Positions 16,318-25,200 of a stretch of 64,000 nucleotides of DNA are shown in pieces. Origin of the DNA: Actinoplanes sp. DH11 (GTDB lineage Bacteria; Actinomycetota; Actinomycetes; Mycobacteriales; Micromonosporaceae); contig NZ_JAHWGU010000035.1 of the NCBI RefSeq assembly GCF_020873875.1, forward strand, positions 1-64,000, read 5' to 3'. Position 1 is the first letter of the stretch. Each line of letters opens with the position of its first letter. Position numbers and translations under genes: made by a program. The notes under the pieces are model-generated. The model had not been told where the DNA came from and did not search any database. It worked only from the letters and a program-made list of their open reading frames with translations.

Positions 16318-17400
16318 GTGGCCAGCGAACGGATCAACGGGTTGGCAATGATCCTCAACGCCGTGCGCGGCAGCACCGACATCACGCAGCCGATGCTGGT
16401 GGAGCGTGTCGGGCTGGGGCGCAGCGTCGTCGCGCAACGGGTGTCCGAGCTGGAACGAGCCGGTCTGATCGAAGGTGCCGGGCTGGCACCCTCGTCGGGT
16501 GGGCGCGCGCCACGGCGGCTCCGGCTACGTGCCGAGCGCGGTGTCGTCCTCGGCGTCGACATCGCCGCCAACGGTCTCGTCGTCGGGGTCGCCGACCTGG
16601 CCGGCACGATGCTCGCCACCCGGCGGCTCGCCGTGGACGTCGCCGACGGGCCGGCGTCGGTGCTGGCCGTGGTGGAGCGCCTGGCCGACGAGTTGATCAC
16701 CAGGCCGGTCTGGGCGGTCGGTGTCGGTGTGCCCGGGCCGGTCGAGTTCCGTACCGGATTGCCGGTGGTGCCGCCGATCATGCCGGGCTGGAACCGGTTC
16801 CCGATCCGGGATCGGCTGCGCGCCCGCTGGTCGGCGCCGGTCTGGGTGGACAACGACGTCAATCTGATGGCGCTCGGCGAGCTGCGTACCGGTGGGAACG
16901 ACGCCGGGCAGATGCTCTACGTCCATGCCGGCGTGGGCATCGGCGCGGCGATCGTGATGGACGGCCGGCTCTACCGTGGCGCGAACGGCTCGGCCGGCGA
17001 CATCGGGCACGTGGCGATCCCCGAGGGCGGGAACATCATCTGCCGGTGCGGCAACCTCGGATGTCTCGAGGCGGTGGTGAGCGGTGGTGCGGTCGCCGGC
17101 GTTCCGGCCCTGCTCGGCAGCACCCTCGCCACCCTGGTCAGCTTCTACAACCCGGATCTGGTGGTGCTCGGCGGCATCACCGGGGAGGGTGCGCTCGACA
17201 CGATCCGCGAGGCCATCTACAAGCGGGCGCTGCCCCTGGCCACCCACGACCTGCGGATCGAGGAGTCCACCCTGCCGGCCGAGGTCGCCGGGGTCACCGG
17301 CGCGGTGCACCTCGCGCTCGACGAGGTGTTCGCGCCGGCGGCCCTGGAGGTGTGGCTGGAGGCGGGGTCGCCGGGTCAGGTGCCGCAGAACGTCTGGTAG
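16318..17400 (+). CDS. ROK-family transcriptional regulator (shortened C-terminal lobe)
   Basis: The 360-aa protein has an N-terminal winged HTH (LVERVGLGRSVVAQRVSELERAGLI), then a ROK sugar-kinase-like domain with VLGVDIAANG, GVGVPGPVE, WVDNDVNLMALGE, the zinc site GHVAIPE plus CRCGNLGCLE, and NPDLVVLGG. The stretch between GCLEAVVSGG and LVSFYNPDLV is only about 20 residues, where ROK proteins usually have about 60, so part of the C-terminal lobe is missing in frame. It probably represses sugar-utilisation genes nearby. The last 25 bp overlap the converging selO gene. Confidence 0.88.
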   Translation: MASERINGLAMILNAVRGSTDITQPMLVERVGLGRSVVAQRVSELERAGLIEGAGLAPSSGGRAPRRLRLRAERGVVLGVDIAANGLVVGVADLAGTMLATRRLAVDVADGPASVLAVVERLADELITRPVWAVGVGVPGPVEFRTGLPVVPPIMPGWNRFPIRDRLRARWSAPVWVDNDVNLMALGELRTGGNDAGQMLYVHAGVGIGAAIVMDGRLYRGANGSAGDIGHVAIPEGGNIICRCGNLGCLEAVVSGGAVAGVPALLGSTLATLVSFYNPDLVVLGGITGEGALDTIREAIYKRALPLATHDLRIEESTLPAEVAGVTGAVHLALDEVFAPAALEVWLEAGSPGQVPQNVW

Positions 17401-18782
17401 CAGGCGCCGAAGCCGTCCGGCGCGGGCTCGGCGTAGCGTTCCAGACCCGGTCGCTCGTCGAACGGCGCATCGATCGCGCTGATCAGTTCCCGCAGCGGCT
17501 CGAGGTCACCGCCGGTGGCCGCCGTCAGCGCCTCCTCGACGAGGTGGTTGCGGGGGATGTAGATCGGATTGCGGCGCTGGGCTGCGGACCGGTCCGGGTC
17601 GAGGGCATGCCAGCGGGCCAGCCACGCAGCGTCGCTGATCGCCGCGTCGAGGTCACGGAACGTCGACGTGTAATCGAGCCTGTTGTCGCGCAGGTGCACG
17701 AGCAGGTCCTCCCCGAGCGACCGGACGTCCTCGTCGGGAACCGCATTCGTGAGACCGAGTTTGGCGCGCATCCCGGCGATCCAGGCCGTGTCGTAATGGG
17801 CGCCGAAGCCGCCGAGGGCATCCGTGGCGAGGGCGATCGCCTTGTCCTGGTCGTCGTCGAACAACGGCAGCAGGGATTCGGCGAGACGGGCCAGGTTCCA
17901 ATGGGCGACGGGCGGCTGGTTACCGTACGCGTAACGGCCGCCGGAATCGATCGAACTGTAAACGGTCGCCGGGTCGAAAACGTCCAGGAATGCGCAAGGG
18001 CCGTAGTCGATGGTCTCCCCGGAAATGGTCATGTTGTCGGTGTTCATGACACCGTGGATGAATCCGGCGTGCATCCATTGCGCAATGAGCCCGGCCTGCA
18101 CCGCGACCACGGCCTCGAACAGCGCCAGATAGGGTCGCTCGGCGTCGCGTGCCTGCGGATGATGCCTGTCGATCGCGTGGTCGGCGAGCCGCTTCAGGAG
18201 GCCGGCGTCACCGGTGGCCCGCGCGTACTGGAAGCTGCCGACCCGCAGGTGGCTCGCCGCGACCCGGGCCAGGACCGCGCCCGGCAGGTTCTCCTCGCGG
18301 CGCACCTTGCGCCCGGTCGAGACGACGGCCAGCGACCGCGTCGTCGGGATTCCCAGCGCGTGCATGGCGCGACTCACCACGTATTCGCGCAGCATCGGGC
18401 CCACCGCTGCCAGGCCGTCGCCGGCGCGGGCGAAAGGCGTACGCCCGGAGCCTTTCAGATGGAGGTCCCGCAAGCCGCCGCCGGCAACGGTCAGCTCGCC
18501 GATCAGCAAGGCGCGCCCGTCGCCGAGCCGCGGCGAATAGCCGCCGAACTGGTGCCCGGCATAGGCCTGGGCGACCGGAGTGGCCCCGGTGGGCCATTCC
18601 GCGCCGACCAGGAGTCGCACGCCCTCGGGGCCGCGCAGCCAATCCGGGGCGAATCCGAGCTCGGTGGCGAGCTGCTCGTCGAGCACGAGCATGGTCGGGT
18701 CGGGGAAATCGGCGCCCTGCCAGGGCACCGCCATTTCCGGAAGGTCGGTGGCGAACCGGTTCCCGAACGTCGGAGTGTCCAC
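17376..18782 (-). CDS. selO: SelO-family protein adenylyltransferase
   Basis: The 468-aa protein is a full-length member of the SelO/YdiU (UPF0061) pseudokinase family: AYAGHQFGGYSPRLGDGRA near the N terminus, LKGSGRTPFAR, EYVVSRAMHALGIPTTRSL, and the metal/nucleotide segment HGVMNTDNMTISGETIDYGP. SelO proteins transfer AMP to Ser/Thr/Tyr of target proteins, with a role in redox homeostasis. It starts at GTG 18782, 3 bp after the stop of the 2H-phosphoesterase gene, so it is the last gene of a three-gene operon. The C-terminal Cys (CYQTFCGT) matches the family's redox Cys position. Confidence 0.93.
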   Translation of the reverse strand: MDTPTFGNRFATDLPEMAVPWQGADFPDPTMLVLDEQLATELGFAPDWLRGPEGVRLLVGAEWPTGATPVAQAYAGHQFGGYSPRLGDGRALLIGELTVAGGGLRDLHLKGSGRTPFARAGDGLAAVGPMLREYVVSRAMHALGIPTTRSLAVVSTGRKVRREENLPGAVLARVAASHLRVGSFQYARATGDAGLLKRLADHAIDRHHPQARDAERPYLALFEAVVAVQAGLIAQWMHAGFIHGVMNTDNMTISGETIDYGPCAFLDVFDPATVYSSIDSGGRYAYGNQPPVAHWNLARLAESLLPLFDDDQDKAIALATDALGGFGAHYDTAWIAGMRAKLGLTNAVPDEDVRSLGEDLLVHLRDNRLDYTSTFRDLDAAISDAAWLARWHALDPDRSAAQRRNPIYIPRNHLVEEALTAATGGDLEPLRELISAIDAPFDERPGLERYAEPAPDGFGACYQTFCGT

Positions 18783-18785
18783 CCG

Positions 18786-19253
18786 TCAAACGTACTCGGT
18801 GACCGTGCGTGTCTCGGTGTCGTAACTGCGGGCAGCCACACACGTGCCCGCCAGCGGTTCCAGACCGGCCAGCAGTTCCAGCGCGCGTTCGTGCTGGTCA
18901 ACCGGCATGTTGAGGGCCAGGCTCACGTGCGGGGTCCAGGCCTCGGGCGCGTGCCACGGGTTCGGCGCCAGCGCCGCCGACACCCGCGCCTGAAGGGCCC
19001 GGAGCTCCGGCGAGTCGGCCGCGCGGACCAGGGCGCGGCCGAGTGATCGCGCCGGGCCGAGCAGCAGGGGTACGGGTAGCGGCAGCACCGGCAGCCCGTC
19101 GACCGACTCCGCCACCGCCAGGGTCAGATGCGGCCGATTCGTCGGATGGGTGTGTGTCGCCAGGCTGCGCAGCCCGGCCGCGTGCAGGCGGCGCCACTGG
19201 TCCCGCACGGCGGCGTCGAGGCCGGCGTCCAGCAGCAGTTCGACGGTGCGCAC
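18786..19253 (-). CDS. 2H phosphoesterase (2'-5' RNA ligase-like)
   Basis: The 155-aa protein carries the paired HxT/S motifs of the 2H superfamily: NRPHLTLAV (about residues 40-48) and WTPHVSLALNM (about 107-117), separated by about 65 residues as expected. The family cleaves 2',3'-cyclic phosphates or 2'-5' linkages in RNA or nucleotides. It has 3-bp gaps to both neighbours, the unknown protein upstream and selO downstream, so all three are cotranscribed. Its substrate and the link to SelO are unknown. Confidence 0.87.
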   Translation of the reverse strand: MRTVELLLDAGLDAAVRDQWRRLHAAGLRSLATHTHPTNRPHLTLAVAESVDGLPVLPLPVPLLLGPARSLGRALVRAADSPELRALQARVSAALAPNPWHAPEAWTPHVSLALNMPVDQHERALELLAGLEPLAGTCVAARSYDTETRTVTEYV

Positions 19254-19256
19254 GGA

Positions 19257-19706
19257 TCACCCTTCGGTCTGCGGGTCGGTGATGGGCTGGTACTCCGGCG
19301 CGCGGCGCGGCCGGGGCCAGTCCGCGAGACCGGTCCGCTCCCAGGCCGCATAGGCCGCGTGGATGCGACGCAGCCCGTCGTACTCGTCGCGCAGCTCCAG
19401 GAACTCGTCGAGGCACTCGAAGAGCAGCGCCACCGCCCGCGCGTCGGTCTGTGCGTCCAGCTCGGTGGCGAGCGGCGGCGCATCCGGATCGAGGAGGCGC
19501 AGGATCAGGGCCGGCCACCACAGATTGCTGCCACCGCCGGCCCGGACGACCAGCCACTCACGGAACCCGCTCAGCAGCGCGGAGGCGTTGCCCTGGTCGC
19601 AACCCTGCACATAGGCGACGACCCCCGGGAAGTCGTCCTTGATCAGGTACATCCGGGGGCGCCGGCGGACCAGGGTGAACAGGTCGCGGTAGCTGCGCGG
19701 GTACAC
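19257..19706 (-). CDS. hypothetical protein, first gene of the selO operon
   Basis: From GTG 19706 the product is 149 aa. It begins with LFTLVRRRPRMYLIKDDF, a motif shape (RPxMYL followed by a hydrophobic helix and FREWLV) seen in some immunity-like and DUF proteins, then helical segments with FECLDEFLELRDEYDGL. I do not recognise a family. The start is uncertain; upstream codons to 19808 lack conservation and run into the mannanase terminator. Only 3 bp separate it from the 2H phosphoesterase gene. Confidence 0.65.
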   Translation of the reverse strand: MYPRSYRDLFTLVRRRPRMYLIKDDFPGVVAYVQGCDQGNASALLSGFREWLVVRAGGGSNLWWPALILRLLDPDAPPLATELDAQTDARAVALLFECLDEFLELRDEYDGLRRIHAAYAAWERTGLADWPRPRRAPEYQPITDPQTEG

Positions 19707-19775
19707 GCAGCTGATCGAACCACGGCAAGGGGTCGAGTCGTCTCCCGGGGCACGGTCCACCACCCGGGGCCGAAG

Positions 19776-19816
19776 AAAAAGGGCGGCGCCGTGACGGGGA
19801 TCCGGCACGGCGCCGC
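19776..19816 (-). terminator. rho-independent terminator of the mannanase gene
   Basis: GCGGCGCCGTG (19783-19793) and CACGGCGCCGC (19806-19816) form a perfect 11-bp stem. Read on the minus strand it is followed by CCCTTTTTCTT, a textbook T-run rare in this GC range. It lies just past the mannanase stop and upstream of the selO operon. Confidence 0.92.
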
Positions 19817-19831
19817 GAGGAAGGGGGTGGG

Positions 19832-21238
19832 TCAGGGAGTGCTGCAGGCCACCGAGGACGGTGCGGTGTTCGTGGCCGCGCTGGAGGCGGTGAAACCCCA
19901 GCTGGTGGAGGCGCCGGCGGCGAGCTGGCCGTTGTAGGGCGCGTTCTTCGCGGTCACGGTGTCACCCGAGGTGGTCACCGTGGCGTTCCACGAGTTGGTG
20001 AAGCGCTGGCCGTTGGGCCAGGTCCAGGTGACGGTCCAGCCGTTGATCGCGGCGTTGCCGGCCTTGACGGTGACCGTGCCCTGGAAACCGCCGGGCCAGG
20101 AGCTGCCGGTCGAGTAGCTCGCGGTGCAGGCGCCGGTGGGCGTGCTCGGCGACGGTGACGAGGAGGGCGAGATCGACGGTGACGGCGAGGTCGACGGGGA
20201 CGTGGAGGGGGAGGACGACGGCGACGAGGTCGGTGACGACGGCTGGGAGCCGAAGACCGAGGCTTCGGCCGAGGTCGCCTTGATGCCGTTCGCGCCGTTG
20301 AAGATGCGCTGGCCCCATGTGGTCAGCTGGGCCGGGTTGAAGTTGGTGACCATGTCGAGGTACTCGACGCCGCCGCCGTTGCCGCTCCACGACCAGCCGA
20401 GGTAACCGATGCCCCGGGACTGGGCGGTGGCGAAGATGGTGTCCTCGTCGGGGTTGCCGTCGGAGTGGTCGAAACCGAACTCGCCGACCACGATCGGCAG
20501 GCCGGCGGTCTGGAACCGGCCGAGGTAATCGGTGATCTCGGCAGCCGTGTCGAAGACGCCGTACATGTGGATCGAGAAGACGGTGTTGCGGTTCGGGTCG
20601 GCGGCGAAGACCGAGGCGGCGTTGTCGCGCATGATGAACTGCCAGTCCTGCCCCCAGTTCGGGGCGTCCACCATGATCTGGTGCTGGAAGCCGGCGGCGC
20701 GCAGCCGGCTGATGGCGGACCTGGTGTCGGCGGTCCAGCTCGACGCGGTGCTGCCGTTGCCGTACGGCTCGTTGCCGATGTTCAGGATCGTGTAGGCCTC
20801 CTGGCCTTCGAGGGCCGCCTTGACCGAGATCCAGTAATCGACGGCCTGGCTGAGGGTGGCGGCACCGGCCTGTTCGCCGTACCCGGTGGTGTCGTGCACC
20901 TCCAGCACGCAGATCAGCCGGTTGGCCTTGCACTGCGAGATGACGTTTGTGACGTCGGCGGTGTCGTTCTTGGTCCAGCGCTGGCCGCTCGCGAGGACGA
21001 CGCGGACGGTGTTGGCGCCGAGGGCCTTGATGTTGGCGAGGGAGGTGGCGGTCTGGGTCGGATACCAGGTGTGGGCGTGGTTGACGCCGCGCATCACGAA
21101 CGGGTTGCCGTTGGCGTCGATGATCTTGGTGCCGGCGACGCTGAAGCCGGTGGCGGCTTGAGCGGGCTGAGCGGCAACCAGGACGGCGGCGGCGCCACAG
21201 AGCAGGGCGGCGAGACCACCCCACCATTTCGATCTCAT
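19832..21238 (-). CDS. secreted GH5 (subfamily 8-like) beta-mannanase with CBM2
   Basis: The 468-aa protein has a signal peptide (to about residue 28, AQA), a GH5 domain (about 30-330) closely resembling Streptomyces mannanases: FVMRGVNHAHTWY, NTVRVVLASGQRW, acid/base Glu in ILNIGNEPYGN, HMYGVFDTAAEI, and nucleophile Glu in IVVGEFGFDHSDGNPDEDTI. A Ser/Pro/Thr linker and a C-terminal CBM2 (CTASYSTGSSWPGGFQGTVT) follow. It degrades beta-1,4-mannan outside the cell. A CebR palindrome at the promoter ties it to cellulose signals. The intracellular beta-mannosidase at 29984 would finish its products. Confidence 0.95.
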   Translation of the reverse strand: MRSKWWGGLAALLCGAAAVLVAAQPAQAATGFSVAGTKIIDANGNPFVMRGVNHAHTWYPTQTATSLANIKALGANTVRVVLASGQRWTKNDTADVTNVISQCKANRLICVLEVHDTTGYGEQAGAATLSQAVDYWISVKAALEGQEAYTILNIGNEPYGNGSTASSWTADTRSAISRLRAAGFQHQIMVDAPNWGQDWQFIMRDNAASVFAADPNRNTVFSIHMYGVFDTAAEITDYLGRFQTAGLPIVVGEFGFDHSDGNPDEDTIFATAQSRGIGYLGWSWSGNGGGVEYLDMVTNFNPAQLTTWGQRIFNGANGIKATSAEASVFGSQPSSPTSSPSSSPSTSPSTSPSPSISPSSSPSPSTPTGACTASYSTGSSWPGGFQGTVTVKAGNAAINGWTVTWTWPNGQRFTNSWNATVTTSGDTVTAKNAPYNGQLAAGASTSWGFTASSAATNTAPSSVACSTP

Positions 21239-21264
21239 GGGGATTCCTCCTGGGGACGGGTTCC

Positions 21265-21276
21265 GGGAGCGCTCCC
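21265..21276. promoter_or_regulatory. CebR-type operator of the mannanase gene
   Basis: GGGAGCGCTCCC, with a flanking A on the + strand side, is the same palindrome as at 14643-14656. It begins directly after the -10 hexamer of the promoter below, so bound repressor would block initiation. Confidence 0.88.
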
Positions 21277-21306
21277 AAGATGCGCCAATCCATCCACTTG
21301 TGTCAA
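21277..21306 (-). promoter_or_regulatory. sigma70-type promoter of the mannanase gene
   Basis: On the minus strand TTGACA (21306-21301) is followed after 18 nt by CATCTT (21282-21277), then directly by the CebR palindrome. The -35 is a consensus match. The ATG is 39 nt beyond the -10. Confidence 0.75.
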
Positions 21307-21373
21307 CGCCTACGCGGAGAAACTTAAGCTGGTTAAAATTCTCACCCTCGCGGTGTGCCGGTACGCGGTGGGG

Positions 21374-22210
21374 TTACAGGTACGGGGCTACGGCGGCGGC
21401 GGTCAGGCCGGTGGAGAGGTAGCCGCCGAGGGTGTGGAAGTCGACTTTGCCCAGGTAAGCCTTGTCGTGGTGGTCGACCGGGAAGGCGCCGCCGAGTTCG
21501 TTGGGCAGGGCCACCAGGTCGCCGGGGTCGGCGATGTTGACCCAGCGGCCGACGCCGGCGGGGCGCACGGCGCGGCCGTTCACCGGTTCCGGGTCCAGGG
21601 CCTCGAAGACGGCGCCGCGCAGGCCGAGAGGAGAGCCGAGGGTGACGAACAGGTCGATCTCACGGTCCGGGTGGGCGCACAGGGCTTCGTAGGCGACGAC
21701 CGAACCGAGTGAGTGCGCCACCACGACGCGGGCACCGCTGCTGTCGATGGCGTCGATCACGGACTGGCGGCAGCGAGCCCGGACGCCGGGACGGGTCAGG
21801 TAGAGGTAGACCTCGCGCAGCAGCGCGGTCATCAGCCGGCCGATCGCGCGGGCGCCCGGATCCCAGTGCTGGGCCAGCCAGTCCAGGCCCTGGCGCAGGG
21901 GATAGGTGAGCGGGCCCTGCGACGCCTCCACCGGCACGCCGGCCTGCACCATCCATTCCCAGGCCCAGGCCTGCTCCTGCGGGGTCAGCGCCTCCAGTTC
22001 GTCGCCGGCGCCCTGGGCCTGGTCGTCGAGCAGGTCGGCGTAGTAGGCGGCGGCCACCGGCGGGGGTGGGGTGCTCAGGCCGGCGTCGCGGTAGCCGGCG
22101 GCGAGTTTCGTGGTCCAGCGCTCGGCGAGCAGGGCGGCGGCCCGGGCCGGTTCGACGCCGGGTTGCCGGTTCCAGATGCCGTGGATGGCGACCACGGGGG
22201 CTTTCGTCAC
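21374..22210 (-). CDS. alpha/beta serine hydrolase of caspase-STAND locus A
   Basis: The 278-aa protein begins VTKAPVVAIHGIWN, with the first strand and oxyanion HG. It has a nucleophile elbow VVVAHSLGSVVAYEAL (Ser about residue 178), an acid in NIADPGDLVALP and a His in DFHTLGGYL. This resembles cytosolic lipase or PGAP1-like esterases. Its GTG at 22208-22210 overlaps the TGA of the caspase-STAND gene by 4 bp, so synthesis is coupled to that protein. It may be an effector that attacks lipids, or a housekeeping partner; only the coupling is seen. Confidence 0.88.
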   Translation of the reverse strand: MTKAPVVAIHGIWNRQPGVEPARAAALLAERWTTKLAAGYRDAGLSTPPPPVAAAYYADLLDDQAQGAGDELEALTPQEQAWAWEWMVQAGVPVEASQGPLTYPLRQGLDWLAQHWDPGARAIGRLMTALLREVYLYLTRPGVRARCRQSVIDAIDSSGARVVVAHSLGSVVAYEALCAHPDREIDLFVTLGSPLGLRGAVFEALDPEPVNGRAVRPAGVGRWVNIADPGDLVALPNELGGAFPVDHHDKAYLGKVDFHTLGGYLSTGLTAAAVAPYL

Positions 22211-25200
22211 GGGATTCCTCGTCTCCGATAGAGGACAGCGTCGACGTTGTCCAGCAGCACGAACAGGTGCCCGTCGGCGGTGGCGCGGGCCTGACGGACC
22301 GGCCGGCCGGCGGTGATGGTCTCGCGGCGGCGGCCGGTCAGCGAGTCCGCGATGTGCACGAAGCCGCGGGCGTCCACCTCGGCGGAGTAAACCGGCCCGC
22401 CGAGCCTCGGCTCCTCGGCCGGGACCGGCCAGTCCGCCTGGACGGGGACGGCCTTGGTCCCGCCGGCCAGGATGATCTTGTGGGTGGCGCTGTGGACGAC
22501 GACCCGGATGACACTGCCGTCGAGGACCGGCGTGAGCCGGGCGACCGGCTCGTCGAAGAGCGACACCTGGAGGAACAGGCAGGAACCGTCGGCGGCGTCC
22601 CAGACGGCGACGTCGCCGGTCGCCGACCCGGTGGCGATCACGGTGCGGCCGTTCAGGGCGGTGAAGCCGAGACAGGTGACTCCGGCGGTGTGCGCGGCGG
22701 GCACCCGGGTCAGCACCTCGCCGGTTGTCGCGTCGTGCACGGTCAGCGAGCCCTGGTCGGTGCCGACGGCGGCGAGGCCGGGCCACAACGCGACGATCGC
22801 CGGGGTCGCGTGCCGGGCCGGTTCCGGGTTCCACCGGGGCAGGCGCCAGGCCCGGACGTCGTCGCCGCCGGTGACGACGTACGCGTGCCGGCCGTGCTGC
22901 ACCAGCGAGACGTTCCGGGTCCGCGGGGCGTGGCCGAGCACCTCCCGGCTGCCGACCAGCCTCTTGCGCAGGTTCCAGGTGGTCAGCACGATCTCCGGGC
23001 CCTCCACCGTGGCGATCCGCACCACGCCGACCCCGCCCGCACAGGCGAGCGCGGTGACCGGCTGGTTCGTCCCGAACATGCCGCACGGCACCGGCTCGGC
23101 GGCGTCCCGGAACAGGCGTACGCCGCCCGCCGGATCCGCCCTGACCAGCAGAAGGCCACTCTCGGTCGGGACAGTTGCGGTCGTCGCGGCCGTGTCCGGG
23201 AAACGCACACCGGGCGGCAGCTTCCTTGTCACCGCGGTGCGCACGTCGTACGCCCCCGTCCGGCCGAAGGCATCCCGGGCGACCACCCGGCCGTCCCGGG
23301 CGTCGAGCTCCAGAATCGGCAGCGTCCCCCGCAGCGACCAGCAGCGGCGGCGTTCGCTCAGATGCCAGGCGGTGAGCCCGCCACCGGCGGTGGCCGCCAC
23401 CGCGAACGGCTCGCCGCCCACCCTGGTCGTGGCCACCGCGGTGGCGGGTTCGCCGGCCAGCACCAGTTCAGCATTGCCGGGCAGCTCGTGCGGCCCCACC
23501 GACCAGGCCGGCTGCCAGCGCAGCGGAGCGGCCAGCCGCCGGTCCACGGAACGAGGGGCGTGCCGGGCGGGCGCTTGCCGGGTCAGGGCGTGCCGGGCCA
23601 GGGCGTACCGGCGGGACAGCGCGGAACCGTCCATCGCGGGCAGCAGCGCGGGCCAGTCGGTGGCGGTCAGCCACGGCGGCGCCTGCCGGGCGAGCAGGGT
23701 GGTCACGGCGTCCGGGTCCGCGTACACGAAGAAGTCGGGGTCCTCGGTGAGCAGTTCCGGGCAGCCGCCCTCGAGGGCGTGGTGCGCCAGATGGCGCAGC
23801 AGGTACGGCTCCGCCTCGTCCCACCTGCGGCCGCCGGGCCCGTCGAGCGGGGTGAGCAGGGCTCGGGTGAGCCGTTCCGCACCGGCCGGCCCGGACACCT
23901 CGGACTCGGCCGGTCCGTCGTGGTGGCGCCGCAGGTAGTCGGCGAGTCCCTGATGGAACAACCGGAACTGGGTGGTGCCGTCGACGTCGGCGGCGTGCCG
24001 CAGATAGAAGCGCGCCTCCCGGATCGCCGCCGCGATGGTGGCGTGCGACGGCACCTCGTCGCCGGCGTCCGGTGCGAACGCCACCGCGGCGTGCCGCACC
24101 GTCTCCACCGACATGCCCTGCCCGCGGGCGTGGGCGAGGGCCACCAGGACCGGGCGCAGCCAGCGGATCCGGGTACGGGCGGCGAGGTCCACCTCCAGCA
24201 GATCGGGCAGCGTGACCGGCACCTCGCGGCCCCGCCGGGTCGCCTCCCGGCTGTCGGTAACCGCGTCCTGGCTGATCAGATGATGGGTGTAGAGCCCGGC
24301 CACCAGGAACTCTCCCCACCGCGGCCCGGTGCTCGTGGCCCGGTGGGTGGTCAGGGTGCGGGCCACCCCGTCGGCGAAGCTGGCCCGCGAGCCGGTGAAG
24401 TCCTCGTGGTCGTACGGCGGGTGGTAGCTGAGCAGGTCGTCGACGTAGCGGTACAGGTCGCGGCGCAGCTCCTCGTGACTGACCCGGTCCAGGTCGATGA
24501 GCCCGCCGCCCCGCTCGGCGAGGTCGCGCAGCGGCGCGAAGTCGTCCCAGGGCCGCATCGCGACAAGCAACCGGCACGCGGCCCCGCCGTCCGGGCGGCG
24601 CAGATCCGCCAGCGGAAGCAGCACCCGGTGCAGCACGTCGCGCGGCTGTTCCGCCTCGTCCAGGGCGTCGACGACGATCACCGGCGGTCGCGGCCGCCGG
24701 GCCACCTGTTCCTCGAAGTCCGCCGGATGCCACTGGTCGCCGTCGTGCGGGGTCAGCCCCAGCTGCCGGGCGAGGGCGTGCCGGATCTCGTCGGCCGTCC
24801 GCTGCCGCGCGTGCACCGCGGCCAGCCCGGCACACGTGAACGGCGCCCGCTCGACGTGGTCCCAAATCGTGCGGGTCGGCTCGCGCAGCACCGGATGAGC
24901 GGCGCAGACCAGGACCCCGACCAGCGCGGACTTGCCGACCCCCGGACTACCGGTGATCACCCGCAGCGAGACGTCGTCCTGCCCGTCGAACCACGCCGAC
25001 AGCGTCTTCAACTCCCGCCGCCGCCCGCTGAAACAGCCCACGCCGCGGGTGTGCGACCCGCGGGCCCGTTCGATGAAGAACTCCGGGTCCAGGGACTCGT
25101 CCACGTCGTCGAGGAACGGTGTGGTCGTCACGTCCACCCGGGGCCGCGCCAGGTTGCGGTCGTCGGTGGCGTGCCCGGCGTTGCGGAAGAACGGCGGCAG

